Position numbers and translations under genes: made by a program
The notes under the pieces: generated by a model
What the model saw: the letters and a program-made list of their open reading frames with translations, nothing else
Told to the model about the DNA's origin: nothing
The model's database searches: none
Assembly (NCBI RefSeq): GCF_023507705.1
Contig: NZ_JALBGD010000007.1
Location: 62,001-126,000 of the forward strand
Direction: 5' to 3'
Source of the DNA: Stappia sp. WLB 29
Lineage (GTDB): Bacteria > Pseudomonadota > Alphaproteobacteria > Rhizobiales > Stappiaceae
Length of the DNA stretch: 64,000 nucleotides
Shown: one piece after another, positions 44,033 to 52,360 of the stretch
Layout of the letters: each line of letters begins with the position of its first letter
Numbering within the stretch: the stretch's first letter is position 1

Positions 44033-45010
44033 TCAGGCGCTGCGAATTTCCCGGCGCTCGATCTGCTCTTTCGTCGGGACCTTGATGTCCCAGGCCTGGC
44101 CGAAAAGAGCGAGCAAGCGGATGACCCAGTAACCGGGATCGATGCGGTACCAGGCGAGCCCGAAGGACGCGGAACCGGGGAAGGCGTGGTGGTTGTGGTG
44201 CCAGGACTCGCCGAAGATGAAGGGGGCGAGCCAGCTGATGTTGGTGCTCTGGTCGTCGGTGACGAAGCGGCGGCGGCCGATCAGGTGGCAAAGCGAGTTG
44301 AGTGCGAAGATGCCCTGCTCGACCACGAACATGCGCACCATGCCGCCCCACAGGAAGCCCGTCAGCGCACCCATCCAGGACTGGCTCACCAGCCCGCCGA
44401 TGGCGGTCGGGATCAGCAGGCCCAGCACGATCCAGGTGTAGTAGTGGCGGTTCACCCAGATCATCACCCGGTCCTTGAGCAGGTCCGGCGCGTAGTGGAC
44501 GACGTTGGGATAGGGATGCGCCACCATCCAGGTGAAATGCGCGTGGACGAAGCCCTTGAGCTTGCCCTTGAGCCCGCTGCCATGCAGGTTCGGCGAGTGG
44601 AGGTCGCCTTCCTGGTCGCCGAGCTCGTGGTGTCGCCGGTGCATCGCCGTCCAGGAGATCACCCCGCCCTGCCCCGCCATCGACCCGAAGATGCCGAGAG
44701 CCGCGCGAACCGGCGCGGAGGCCTTGAAGCTGCGATGAGTGAAGAGACGGTGGTAGCCGATCGAGATCCCCAGACCGCTCAACGCCCAGAAGACGAGGAA
44801 GAGCGTCAGGTCGAGAGACGTGATCGGGTGGAAGAACAGCAACACGATCGCGCAGGCGGTGCCGAGGATCGGCAACACGTCGAACAGGAAAAAATGCATT
44901 CTCTGCATCTTGTGCAGGTGCGGACTGTCGATAACCTTCTGGCGCGGCTGCCCTGGCAGTTGCACCTCCTGGAACATCTGATGAGCGATCTGGTCGCCTC
45001 TGTTCAGCAT
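44033..45010 (-). CDS. membrane fatty-acyl desaturase (delta-9/stearoyl-CoA type)
   Basis: Integral membrane di-iron enzyme of 325 aa. The three histidine boxes are HRLFTH (87-92), HRRHH (124-128) and HHNHH (271-275), with four or so hydrophobic helices. It inserts a double bond (possibly a triple bond) into an acyl chain. The ATG at 45010 follows GGAGGAAG. It is the first gene of the cluster, 33 bases before the ACP gene, so an ACP-bound substrate is plausible. A housekeeping lipid desaturase is the alternative. Confidence 0.92.
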   Translation of the reverse strand: MLNRGDQIAHQMFQEVQLPGQPRQKVIDSPHLHKMQRMHFFLFDVLPILGTACAIVLLFFHPITSLDLTLFLVFWALSGLGISIGYHRLFTHRSFKASAPVRAALGIFGSMAGQGGVISWTAMHRRHHELGDQEGDLHSPNLHGSGLKGKLKGFVHAHFTWMVAHPYPNVVHYAPDLLKDRVMIWVNRHYYTWIVLGLLIPTAIGGLVSQSWMGALTGFLWGGMVRMFVVEQGIFALNSLCHLIGRRRFVTDDQSTNISWLAPFIFGESWHHNHHAFPGSASFGLAWYRIDPGYWVIRLLALFGQAWDIKVPTKEQIERREIRSA

Positions 45011-45474
45011 GACTCTTCCTCCAATCGCAGCCCGCAAGTCGCCGGAACGGACCGTCGGATGACCTGTGCACGCGAAGTATTTATCGCGTAAATACACCGT
45101 ATTTTTTTGGAAAAACTCTATTTATCACTTGATCACGCTAGCAGTACGACTGTTTTTGCCGAAATTCTTTAAATATATCATGTGAGTCACTTCAAATATG
45201 AAGGCCCGAATCAAGAAATAAATAGGCGATTCCTTGCGTAGATTTATCAATATTGTTATTAATTACGATATTGATTTCTTCTTCCGCGCAAAGAAGTGTT
45301 TCGCACTGATCGGCGGGACACTCGCGAGCATCTCGCGCAACGGGGGAGGAAACGGCAAGGCTACGCCCAGCGCGAGCAAGCGATTTCCTACAATCTAGAC
45401 TTGCACCGCCTGTCGGCGCCCCTGTAAAGGAAGCGCCGCGACCCGCCACTCCTTCCTGAGAGCCCTTGCCGATC
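45011..45474. promoter_or_regulatory. AT-rich divergent control region, cluster vs LysE-type gene
   Basis: This 464-base stretch has no convincing gene and is far AT-richer than its surroundings, especially 45070-45290. It contains the palindrome at 45077-45095 and runs such as TAAATATATCA (45170s) and TATTGTTATTAATTACGATATTG (about 45250). A minus-strand frame at 45192-45476 lacks coding character. It probably holds the main promoter of the 45010-to-28833 cluster and that of the exporter. Confidence 0.55.
45077..45095. promoter_or_regulatory. perfect inverted repeat upstream of the biosynthetic cluster
   Basis: GTATTTA-TCGCG-TAAATAC, 7-bp arms, 67 bases upstream of the desaturase ATG. A further half-site, GTATTT, follows at 45099. 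No regulator gene lies in the cluster, so the binding protein is unknown. Confidence 0.6.
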
Positions 45475-46122
45475 ATGACCTACGACGACGCCAACATGAT
45501 CTCGGCGTTTCTCATCTACATCGTGGGGGCAGCCAGCCCCGGCCTCGGCAACATGACGATCGCAACGACCGCGATCCGCCAGGGCCGCCCGTCCGGCTTC
45601 GCCGTGATGGCCGGGGTGATGGCCGCGGGGCAGACCTGGGCCCTGCTCGCCGCCTTCGGCCTGTCGTCGGTGCTGGTCGCCATGCCGGCGGCGATGATGG
45701 CTGTCGGCATCGCCGGCGGGGCCTATCTCGTCTGGCTGGCCTGGAAGACCTTTCGCCAGTGGAAACCGTCAATGGGGCCGGCCGGCGGACCGGAGACAGG
45801 GCAGAACGGCACGGAAACAGGGCTTGCCGGCCATTTCCGCCGGGGCTTCCTGATCCAGATCCTCAACCCCAAGGCGAGCGTCGGCTGGATCCTTATCATC
45901 ACCGCCGGGGTGCGTCCGGATTCGCCCTGGTATGCGCCGCTGGCGATCGTGCTCGGGTGCCTCGTTCTCGGCCTGTGCATCTTCTCGGCCTATGTGCTGC
46001 TGTTTTCCTCGCGCGTGCTGAACCGCGAGGAGGTCGCCAATTCGACCGGCTTCCGCTACGCGCTGGCGGCCGTCTACGGCCTGTCCGGCCTGTGGCTGAT
46101 CGTCGACAGCCTGAAAATCTGA
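45475..46122 (+). CDS. LysE/RhtB-family amino-acid exporter
   Basis: Membrane protein of 215 aa with about six hydrophobic helices. GAASPGLGNMTIATTAIRQGRPSGFAVMAGVMAAGQTWALLAAFG carries the LysE-family N-terminal pattern (SPGP-like SPGL, G-x-R-x-G). NPKASVGWILI matches the family's NPKA motif. It faces away from the biosynthetic cluster. It might export an amino acid or the product; this is speculation. No good ribosome site is seen at the chosen ATG. Confidence 0.85.
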   Translation: MTYDDANMISAFLIYIVGAASPGLGNMTIATTAIRQGRPSGFAVMAGVMAAGQTWALLAAFGLSSVLVAMPAAMMAVGIAGGAYLVWLAWKTFRQWKPSMGPAGGPETGQNGTETGLAGHFRRGFLIQILNPKASVGWILIITAGVRPDSPWYAPLAIVLGCLVLGLCIFSAYVLLFSSRVLNREEVANSTGFRYALAAVYGLSGLWLIVDSLKI

Positions 46123-46134
46123 GCCTGGCAATAC

Positions 46135-46169
46135 GAAAAGGGCGCGGACCCTTTGCGGATCCGCGCCCT
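46135..46169 (-). terminator. terminator of the GST gene (minus strand)
   Basis: A perfect 10-bp stem (AGGGCGCGGA 46139-46148 with 46160-46169) with an 11-base loop. On the minus strand it ends in CCCTTTT, so it mainly serves the GST transcript and may also stop the convergent exporter transcript. Confidence 0.7.
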
Positions 46170-46207
46170 GATCGTTGAGAGGCGGCTGCCTGTCCGCCCG
46201 AGGCGCC

Positions 46208-46822
46208 TCAGCCCTTCGGCATCGTTGCCTGCATGGACGGGCGTTCGGAGACCGCCTTGAACCACGCCGCGAGGCCCGGATGGGTGCTGCGCCAGTCCTT
46301 GTCGGGGAAGCGGAAGTCGAGATAGCCGAGGGTGCAGGCAGCCGCGATCGATCCCATCGACAGCGGCCCCTCCAGATGCGACAACCAGACCGTCTCGAGC
46401 GCATCGAGGCCGCTGTCGATCTTCTCCATCTGGCCGCGGTGCCAGTCGTCCCAGTAGAGCGCTTCGGGCCGCATGATCTTCTCGTAGCGGGCGAGAAGCG
46501 CCGCATCGAGGATCGCGTCGGCGAGCGCCTCCAGCGTCATCACCGCAAAGCGCTCGTTGCCCTCGGCCGGCACCAGCACCGGCGAGGCGGCCTGCGCATC
46601 CACATAGGCGCAGATCACCCGGCTGTCATAGAGAGCGGATCCGTCGTCCAGCAGCATGGTCGGCACCTTGCCGGACGGGTTGCTGGCGACGATGGTCTTG
46701 TCGCGGTTGACGGGGTTTGCCGCCGAACCGAGAAGTTCGATCCGGTCGGCCACGCCCTTTTCATGGGCGACGACCATCACCTTACGCACATAGGGCGAGG
46801 CGGGGGAAAAATAGAGCTTCAT
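46208..46822 (-). CDS. glutathione S-transferase family protein
   Basis: Protein of 204 aa. The thioredoxin-like N-terminal domain has KLYFSPASPYVRKVMVVAHEKG, with Ser in the usual activating position, and NPSGKVPTMLLDDGSALYDSRVI for glutathione binding; an all-helical C-terminal domain follows. The ATG at 46822 follows GGAGAG. It is 20 bases downstream of the GntR gene on the same strand, so co-transcribed. Substrate unknown. Confidence 0.9.
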   Translation of the reverse strand: MKLYFSPASPYVRKVMVVAHEKGVADRIELLGSAANPVNRDKTIVASNPSGKVPTMLLDDGSALYDSRVICAYVDAQAASPVLVPAEGNERFAVMTLEALADAILDAALLARYEKIMRPEALYWDDWHRGQMEKIDSGLDALETVWLSHLEGPLSMGSIAAACTLGYLDFRFPDKDWRSTHPGLAAWFKAVSERPSMQATMPKG

Positions 46823-46842
46823 CAACACTCTCCAGTGGGTTT

Positions 46843-47586
46843 TCAGAAATGTCCGGCCTGTGCCTGGCTCGCCTGGCGCAGCGCGGCTTCCGGGTCGGCC
46901 TCCAGCCGGTCGGCAAGGAGCTGGCCGGCGAATATGACATGTTCGCTCATCAGGTTCTGCGCCCGCGTGCCGTCCCTGTCGCCCAGCGCCTTGAGAATGC
47001 GGCGGTGGTCGTCATGCGAGCGGTGGATGACCTCGAAGTCGTCCCAGAGGATCACGCGGTCGGAGACGAGCGGCACGTTGTGCGACTGGTGCACGAAGCG
47101 GCCGATCCAGTGGTTCCCGGCGGCGCCGATGATGGTCTCGTGAAACTCGACATTCATCCGTCGGTAGGCAGGCAGTTGCTCAGGGTCGAGGCGGCCGGCC
47201 GAGAGGATCGCGTCGCCCTCAAGGACCAGCGCCTCCATGCGCGCCAGCTGCCCCTTGCTGAGCCCCGCCTCCGCCGCCAGCCGGCAGGCGAGCCCTTCCA
47301 GGTTCGCCCGTACGGTGAAGGCCTGCCGGATGTCGGAGACCATGAAGCGGCGGATTCGATAGCCGCGATTGGGCTCGTAGTCGATCAGCCCGTCCTGGGC
47401 GAGCCGAGCCAGAGCGGTGCGCAGGGGCGTGCGCGAAACGCCAAGGATTTCCGCAAGCTGGTCCTGATGCAGCCGTTCGCCGGGGGCAAACCTGCCTTCC
47501 AGGATCATCTCGCGAATGGCGGTTGCCGCAGCATCCGCGCTGGTGACGTCGGCTGTGGATGCCGGAGCCTGATCGAGTGGTGTCAT
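46843..47586 (-). CDS. GntR-family (FadR/FCD) transcriptional regulator
   Basis: Protein of 247 aa. The winged helix has GERLHQDQLAEILGVSRTPLRTALARLAQDGLIDYEPNRGYRIRRF, and the FCD domain has the metal-type residues RRMNVEFHETIIGAAGN and SHDDHRRILKAL. The ATG at 47586 begins the protein; an upstream frame reaches 47652. Divergent from the SDR/TRAP operon, which it likely controls in response to the imported acid or its product. Confidence 0.88.
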   Translation of the reverse strand: MTPLDQAPASTADVTSADAAATAIREMILEGRFAPGERLHQDQLAEILGVSRTPLRTALARLAQDGLIDYEPNRGYRIRRFMVSDIRQAFTVRANLEGLACRLAAEAGLSKGQLARMEALVLEGDAILSAGRLDPEQLPAYRRMNVEFHETIIGAAGNHWIGRFVHQSHNVPLVSDRVILWDDFEVIHRSHDDHRRILKALGDRDGTRAQNLMSEHVIFAGQLLADRLEADPEAALRQASQAQAGHF

Positions 47587-47727
47587 GGGTCCAAAATGAC
47601 CTGTTTCATGCCCTCTGGCAAGTTCGCCAAACATCGAATTTATCCAAAACAATCAAAAATCCTCATATTCACGATTGACAACCGCAATAATGTATCCAAT
47701 CCTGGGAACAAATATGGGAGGATACGG
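47587..47727. promoter_or_regulatory. divergent gntR / SDR-TRAP control region
   Basis: AT-rich 141 bases. A TTGACA (47675-47680) on the plus strand may be a -35 box, but no -10 fits at the normal spacing. TATCCAA is directly repeated at 47641-47647 and 47693-47699, 52 bases (about five helical turns) apart, and could be a GntR target. Confidence 0.4.
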
Positions 47728-48486
47728 ATGGCGCTCACAGCGTTCGTCACCGGCGCGGCAGGCGGAATAGGCCGCGCCGTCGCACAGCGGCTTGCCGCGG
47801 ACGGTTTCTCGATCATTGCCACCGACATGGACGCGGGACGGGCCCGCGAGGTTGCCGCCTCGCTGCCGGGAACCGGCCATGCCGGCCTTGCGCTCGACGT
47901 CAGCAGCGAAGAGGCGGTGATCGCCTGTCTTCGCGAGGTCGAGAGCGGCATCGCCCCGATCAACGTGCTCGTCGCGGCGGCCGGCATCCTGATCCTCGAC
48001 GAGACCGGCCAACGCCGCCCCCTCACCGAGACCAGCTTCGAGGAATGGGACAAGACGCAGACGATCAACAGCACGGGCACGTTCCTGCTGCTGCGCGAGT
48101 ACCTGCGCCACCGCACCCGCGCCCCGCTGGAGCACGCCCGTTTCGTCGGCTTTTCCTCCGTTGCGGCCCAGCTCGGTGGCTACCGGTCGAGCTCGGCCTA
48201 CATCGCCAGCAAGAGCGCGATCCTCGGGCTCATCAAGGCCGGCGCCCGCGAGGCCGCGCCCCTCGGCGTCACCGTCAATGCGGTCGCTCCCGGCCTGATC
48301 GACGCGCCGATGCTGCGCCTGTCACTCGACCCGTCCCAAGACGCGGAGATTTCCCGCAACATCCCCATGGGCCGGATCGGCACACCGGAAGACGTCGCCG
48401 GTGCCGTGTCCTATCTCGCCGGTCCGGACGGTGCCTATGTGACCGGCGCCACGCTGGACATCAACGGCGGCTACCGGATGCAATGA
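47728..48486 (+). CDS. short-chain dehydrogenase/reductase (SDR)
   Basis: NAD(P)-dependent oxidoreductase of 252 aa. The cofactor motif is TGAAGGIGRAVA near residues 8-19, AAAGIL is present, the catalytic YIASK lies near residue 158 with serine in FSSVAA, and a VAPGLIDAPM loop follows. First gene of the operon that includes a TRAP transporter. It overlaps the small TRAP subunit gene by 4 bases. Substrate unknown. Confidence 0.9.
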   Translation: MALTAFVTGAAGGIGRAVAQRLAADGFSIIATDMDAGRAREVAASLPGTGHAGLALDVSSEEAVIACLREVESGIAPINVLVAAAGILILDETGQRRPLTETSFEEWDKTQTINSTGTFLLLREYLRHRTRAPLEHARFVGFSSVAAQLGGYRSSSAYIASKSAILGLIKAGAREAAPLGVTVNAVAPGLIDAPMLRLSLDPSQDAEISRNIPMGRIGTPEDVAGAVSYLAGPDGAYVTGATLDINGGYRMQ

Positions 48487-49013
48487 CCATGCTGGAGCGC
48501 GCCCTCAACCGGATCGCCGCCCTGCTCGCCGGGCTGGCGGCCCTCGCCCTGCTGGCGATGATGCTGCACGTGACGGCGGACGTCGCCGGCAAGTACTTCC
48601 TGAATGCGCCGATCCCGGGTACCGCCGAGGTGGTGGCCAGCTACTACATGATCTCGGTCGTGTTCCTCCCGCTGGCCTGGCTCGAAGTGAAGAACGGCCC
48701 GATCGTGGTGGAGCTGTTCTTCGACATGGCGAACCCCACGGCGCGGCGCATGATGCTGCTGCTCGGCACGCTGCTGTCGCTCGCCGTCTACGGGCTGATC
48801 GCCTGGCTGTCCTGGCAGCCGGCCGTGCATGCCTGGGAAATCGGCGAGATCGTCGAAGGCGCCTGGAAGGTCGTCGTCTGGCCGACCAAATTCCTCCTGC
48901 CGCTCGGCCTCGGCCTCGCCTGCCTCGCCCAGTTCACCCGCCTCGTGCTGATCCTGTCCGGCCGCGACGTCCTGCCGGCGGACGACCAGCCCCAACACGC
49001 AGATCCAGTCTGA
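48483..49013 (+). CDS. TRAP transporter small permease (DctQ type)
   Basis: Four-helix membrane protein of 176 aa. The DctQ family pattern is VTADVAGKYFLNAPIPGTAEVVASYYMISVVFLPLAW followed by VELFFD. It couples the large permease to the binding protein in a sodium-driven uptake system for an organic acid. Starts in ATGA overlap with the SDR gene. Confidence 0.9.
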   Translation: MTMLERALNRIAALLAGLAALALLAMMLHVTADVAGKYFLNAPIPGTAEVVASYYMISVVFLPLAWLEVKNGPIVVELFFDMANPTARRMMLLLGTLLSLAVYGLIAWLSWQPAVHAWEIGEIVEGAWKVVVWPTKFLLPLGLGLACLAQFTRLVLILSGRDVLPADDQPQHADPV

Positions 49014-49023
49014 GGCCCCGATC

Positions 49024-50328
49024 ATGGACCGTCTCGAAATCGGCTTCGTCGGCATCGTCCTGACGCTCGTCCTCATCGGCCTGCGCGTTCCCATCGGCGT
49101 CGCCATGGGCGCGGTCGCCGTCGGCGGCATCTTCGCGATGCTCGGCGCGATGCCGGCCATCGGCATCGTCAAGGCCGTTCCCTACGATCTCGTCGGCGAC
49201 TGGAACCTGTCGGCCGTGCCGATGTTCCTGCTGATGGGCTACATCGCCTCCGGCGCCGGCCTGACCAAGGGCCTGTTCGCCGCTGCCCGCGTGTTCCTCA
49301 ACCGGGTGCCGGGCGGGCTCGCCTCGGCGACGGTCGCCTCCAGCGCGCTGTTCGCCTCGGCCAGCGGATCGAGCGTCGCGACCGCCGCCGCCTTCTCGCG
49401 CATCGCCATCCCGGAAATGCTGAAGGCCGGCTATGCCCCCTCGCTCGCGGCCGGCTCGGTCGCGGCGGCCGGCACGCTCGGCTCGCTGATCCCGCCGAGC
49501 GTCCTGCTGATCGTCTTCGGCCTGATGATGGACGTGTCGATCAGCGAGCTGTTCATCGCCGGCCTCATCCCCGGCCTGCTGTCGGCCGTCATGTTCGTCG
49601 GCTTGATCTCGCTGCGCACCATGCTCAATCCCGAGCTGGCGCCCAAGAGCGACGCCGTCTACAGCTGGGCCGAGAAGCTCGAGCTGATCAAGGACGTGTG
49701 GCCGCTTCCGGTGCTGATCGCCGGCGTGCTCGGCGGCATCTTCACCGGCATCTTCACCGCCACCGAGGCCGGAGCCATCGGCGCGTTCCTCGCCTGCATC
49801 ATCGCCGCCGCCCGCCGCCAGCTCGACATCCGGGTGATGCGCTGCGCGCTCATCGATACGGCAATGGGGACAGCCGCAATCTTCATCATCGTCGTCGGCG
49901 CGGCCCTGTTCGCCCGTTTCATCGCCCTGTCCACGGTGCCGGTCTGGGTCACCAACTTCTTCGACGGCTACAGCGCGATCACCGTGATCCTGATGATCGG
50001 CGCGCTGTATCTGGTGCTCGGCTGCTTCCTGGAAAGCATCTCGATCATGCTGCTGACCCTGCCGGTGCTGGCGCCGATGCTGGCGCTGCTGGGCGTCGAC
50101 CTGATCTGGTTCGGCATCCTGACCGTCAAGCTGCTGGAGATCGGCCTCGTCACGCCGCCGGTCGGAATGAACGTCTACGTCATCCGATCCAGTCTCGGCA
50201 GCACCATACCTCTCGGCCAGATCTTCGCCGGCGTCAGCTGGTTCATCCTGGCCGACTTCATCACGCTGGCCCTGCTGATCGCCTTCCCGGCCATCAGCCT
50301 GTGGCTGCCCGCAATCATGGCGAACTGA
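49024..50328 (+). CDS. TRAP transporter large permease (DctM type)
   Basis: Membrane protein of 434 aa with about 12 helices. DctM blocks are PMFLLMGYIASGAGLTKGLFAAARVFLNRVPGGLA, ASASGSSVATAAAFSRIAIPEM, GSLIPPSVLLIVFG and GCFLESISIMLLTLPVLAPM. It is the transport channel of the TRAP system, 10 bases after dctQ-like. Confidence 0.93.
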   Translation: MDRLEIGFVGIVLTLVLIGLRVPIGVAMGAVAVGGIFAMLGAMPAIGIVKAVPYDLVGDWNLSAVPMFLLMGYIASGAGLTKGLFAAARVFLNRVPGGLASATVASSALFASASGSSVATAAAFSRIAIPEMLKAGYAPSLAAGSVAAAGTLGSLIPPSVLLIVFGLMMDVSISELFIAGLIPGLLSAVMFVGLISLRTMLNPELAPKSDAVYSWAEKLELIKDVWPLPVLIAGVLGGIFTGIFTATEAGAIGAFLACIIAAARRQLDIRVMRCALIDTAMGTAAIFIIVVGAALFARFIALSTVPVWVTNFFDGYSAITVILMIGALYLVLGCFLESISIMLLTLPVLAPMLALLGVDLIWFGILTVKLLEIGLVTPPVGMNVYVIRSSLGSTIPLGQIFAGVSWFILADFITLALLIAFPAISLWLPAIMAN

Positions 50329-50358
50329 CCCCCGAACACCTCGTTCGCCTGATCCGAT

Positions 50359-50380
50359 CGGCGCCCGACAAGAAGCGCCG
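50359..50380 (+). other. small hairpin before the TRAP binding-protein gene
   Basis: CGGCGC (50359-50364) pairs with GCGCCG (50375-50380), loop 10. It lies between the large permease and binding-protein genes and might set their expression ratio. Weak evidence. Confidence 0.3.
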
Positions 50381-50397
50381 GAACATGGGAGGAAGAC

Positions 50398-51519
50398 ATG
50401 AAGAAACTGCTCGCCCTTGCGACCCTGACTGCCGGCCTGATGGGCTCAGCCGCCTATGCGGACGTGTACCAGGCCACCAACTGGATGGCGCCGGTCCACA
50501 TCCTCAACGAAGAGACCTACCAGAAGTTCTCCAAGGATGTGGCGGCCGCGACGGACAGCGCCATCACCTTCGAGGTCTATTCCAGCGGCGCGCTGGTGCC
50601 GGCCAAGTCGACCATGCAGGCGATCCGCGACGGCGTTGCCCAGCTCGGCATCGTCTATCCGGGCTACACCCCCTCGGAACTGCCGCTGAACAACGTGCTC
50701 AACGACCTCGTCTTCGTCTCCGACGACGATATCGCCTCGGCCTTCGCCTATACCGAAATGGGCATGACCAACGAGCGCATCGTCGGCGAGTGGAAGAAGA
50801 ACGGCGGCATCTTCGCCGGCGGCTACTCGACCCCGGTCTACAACTTCGTCTGCGTCAAGCCGATCCGCGCGGCAGCCGATGCCAACGGCCTGAAGATCCG
50901 CACCGCCGGCGGCGCCCAGACCTCCTGGGTCGAGAGTCTCGGCGGCGTGCCGGTCTCCGTGCCGATCGGCGATGTCTATTCGGGCCTCAGCCGCGGCTCC
51001 ATCGACTGCACCATGTCGGACCCGACCAACCTCGACAAGGGCAACAAGTTCTGGGAAGTCGCGAAGTCCGTGACCACCCTGCCGATGGGCGTGGTGCTGG
51101 GCGCCAACTACGTGATCAACCCGGGCTTCTGGCAGGGGCTCGCCCCCGAACAGCGCCGCGTGCTGCTCGACAACATGGCCATCGGCAATGCCCGTGCGCA
51201 GGTCGCCTATCACGTCGGCGTCGCCGCGGCGATGGAAGGCTCCAAGGAGCGCGGCCTCGAGATCATCGAGCCGTCCGAGGACCTGAGCGCCAAGCTCAAG
51301 GAGTTCCAGGCCGATTTCGTCGCAGGCCTGCCGAAGAAGTCCATGGACGACCGCAAGGTCGAGGATCCGACCGATCTCATCGAAGAGTTCCAGGCGCTTC
51401 AGACGAAGTGGAAGGGGCTGCTTGAAGGGGTCGACCGTACCGACGCTGATGCGCTGGCCAAGATCCTCCAGGAGAACCTGTACTCGAAGATCGACGAAAA
51501 CAGCTTCGGCATGAACTGA
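50398..51519 (+). CDS. TRAP transporter substrate-binding protein (DctP type)
   Basis: Periplasmic protein of 373 aa. The signal peptide ends at about residue 21 (AAYA). The mature part has YQKFSKDVAAATDSAITFEVYSSGALVPAKSTMQAIRDGVAQLG and LKIRTAGGAQTSWVESLGGVPVSVPIGDVYSGLSRGSIDCT, the usual DctP ligand region. GGGAGGAAG precedes the ATG. The ligand is unknown, likely a carboxylate. Confidence 0.92.
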   Translation: MKKLLALATLTAGLMGSAAYADVYQATNWMAPVHILNEETYQKFSKDVAAATDSAITFEVYSSGALVPAKSTMQAIRDGVAQLGIVYPGYTPSELPLNNVLNDLVFVSDDDIASAFAYTEMGMTNERIVGEWKKNGGIFAGGYSTPVYNFVCVKPIRAAADANGLKIRTAGGAQTSWVESLGGVPVSVPIGDVYSGLSRGSIDCTMSDPTNLDKGNKFWEVAKSVTTLPMGVVLGANYVINPGFWQGLAPEQRRVLLDNMAIGNARAQVAYHVGVAAAMEGSKERGLEIIEPSEDLSAKLKEFQADFVAGLPKKSMDDRKVEDPTDLIEEFQALQTKWKGLLEGVDRTDADALAKILQENLYSKIDENSFGMN

Positions 51520-51529
51520 CGACGCAGCG

Positions 51530-51561
51530 GCGGGCGCCGGACCTCTCCCCACGGCGCCCGC
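51530..51561 (+). other. hairpin after the TRAP binding-protein gene
   Basis: A 10-bp perfect GC stem (51530-51539 with 51552-51561) and 12-base loop. It has no T-run, so more likely an mRNA-stabilising or partial-termination element than a full terminator. Confidence 0.45.
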
Positions 51562-51601
51562 TGCCTCCCTGCCTCCCCTTCGACCTGACGGATCATTGCC
51601 A

Positions 51602-52336
51602 ATGACACAGAACCCCATCGCCATCGTGACCGGCGGCGGCGCGGGAATTGGCGCGGCCATTTCCCGTGTCCTCGCCGAGTACGGCCATCAGGTCATCGTC
51701 GCCGATCTTGCCGCGGACAACGCGGAAGCGGTTGCCTCCGCCATCCGCGCAAGCGGCGGCAGCGCCCGCGCCTATGCGCTCGACGTCACGGACGCGGCTG
51801 CCGTCGCCCGCCTTGCCGAGGAGGTCGGAGACGTGCGCCTGCTCGTCAACAATGCCGGCATCTTCAATGTGAAGGGCTTCTTCGAACTGGTGCCCGATGA
51901 TTTCCGCAAAATGTACGAGGTCAACCTCGTCGCCCTGTTCGACCTGTCGCAGAAGATCGCCGCGCGCATGCAGCCGGGCGGCGCCATCGTCAACATCGCC
52001 TCGCGGGCGATGCTCGGCGCGCGCCACTACGCCCATTACGTCGCCTCCAAGGCGGCCGTCGCCGGCCTTACCCGCGCCATGGCGCTCGACCTTTCCGAAC
52101 GCAAGATCCGCGTCAACGCGGTCGCCCCCGGCGTCATCGAGACCGACATGCTGAAGGCCCGCTCGGACACCGATCTGGACGGCCTGCGGGCGCAGCAGCC
52201 CATGGGCCAGCTCGGCGCGCCGGACGACATCGCCCATGCCGTCGCCTTTCTCGGCTCGCCGCAGGCCGGCTTCATCACAGGTCAGGTGCTGCTTGTCGAC
52301 GGCGGCCGCTCGCTCGGCGGCACCACGAGCTTCTGA
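51602..52336 (+). CDS. short-chain dehydrogenase/reductase (SDR)
   Basis: Protein of 244 aa. The cofactor motif is TGGGAGIGAAI, NNAGIF is present, and the catalytic Tyr-x3-Lys is in YVASKAAVAGLTRAMALDL. The C-terminal FITGQVLLVDGG is typical of FabG-like SDRs. The ATG at 51602 is used; a TTG two codons earlier is possible. It is the second SDR of the TRAP operon. Confidence 0.9.
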   Translation: MTQNPIAIVTGGGAGIGAAISRVLAEYGHQVIVADLAADNAEAVASAIRASGGSARAYALDVTDAAAVARLAEEVGDVRLLVNNAGIFNVKGFFELVPDDFRKMYEVNLVALFDLSQKIAARMQPGGAIVNIASRAMLGARHYAHYVASKAAVAGLTRAMALDLSERKIRVNAVAPGVIETDMLKARSDTDLDGLRAQQPMGQLGAPDDIAHAVAFLGSPQAGFITGQVLLVDGGRSLGGTTSF

Positions 52337-52360
52337 CCATCTCGACCCGAGGACGGGATC

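Noticed and set aside
45192-45476. Minus-strand 94-codon frame in the AT-rich region
   Set aside because: No ribosome site or homology signal. The translation changes composition midway with the base content, so it is not convincing as a gene.
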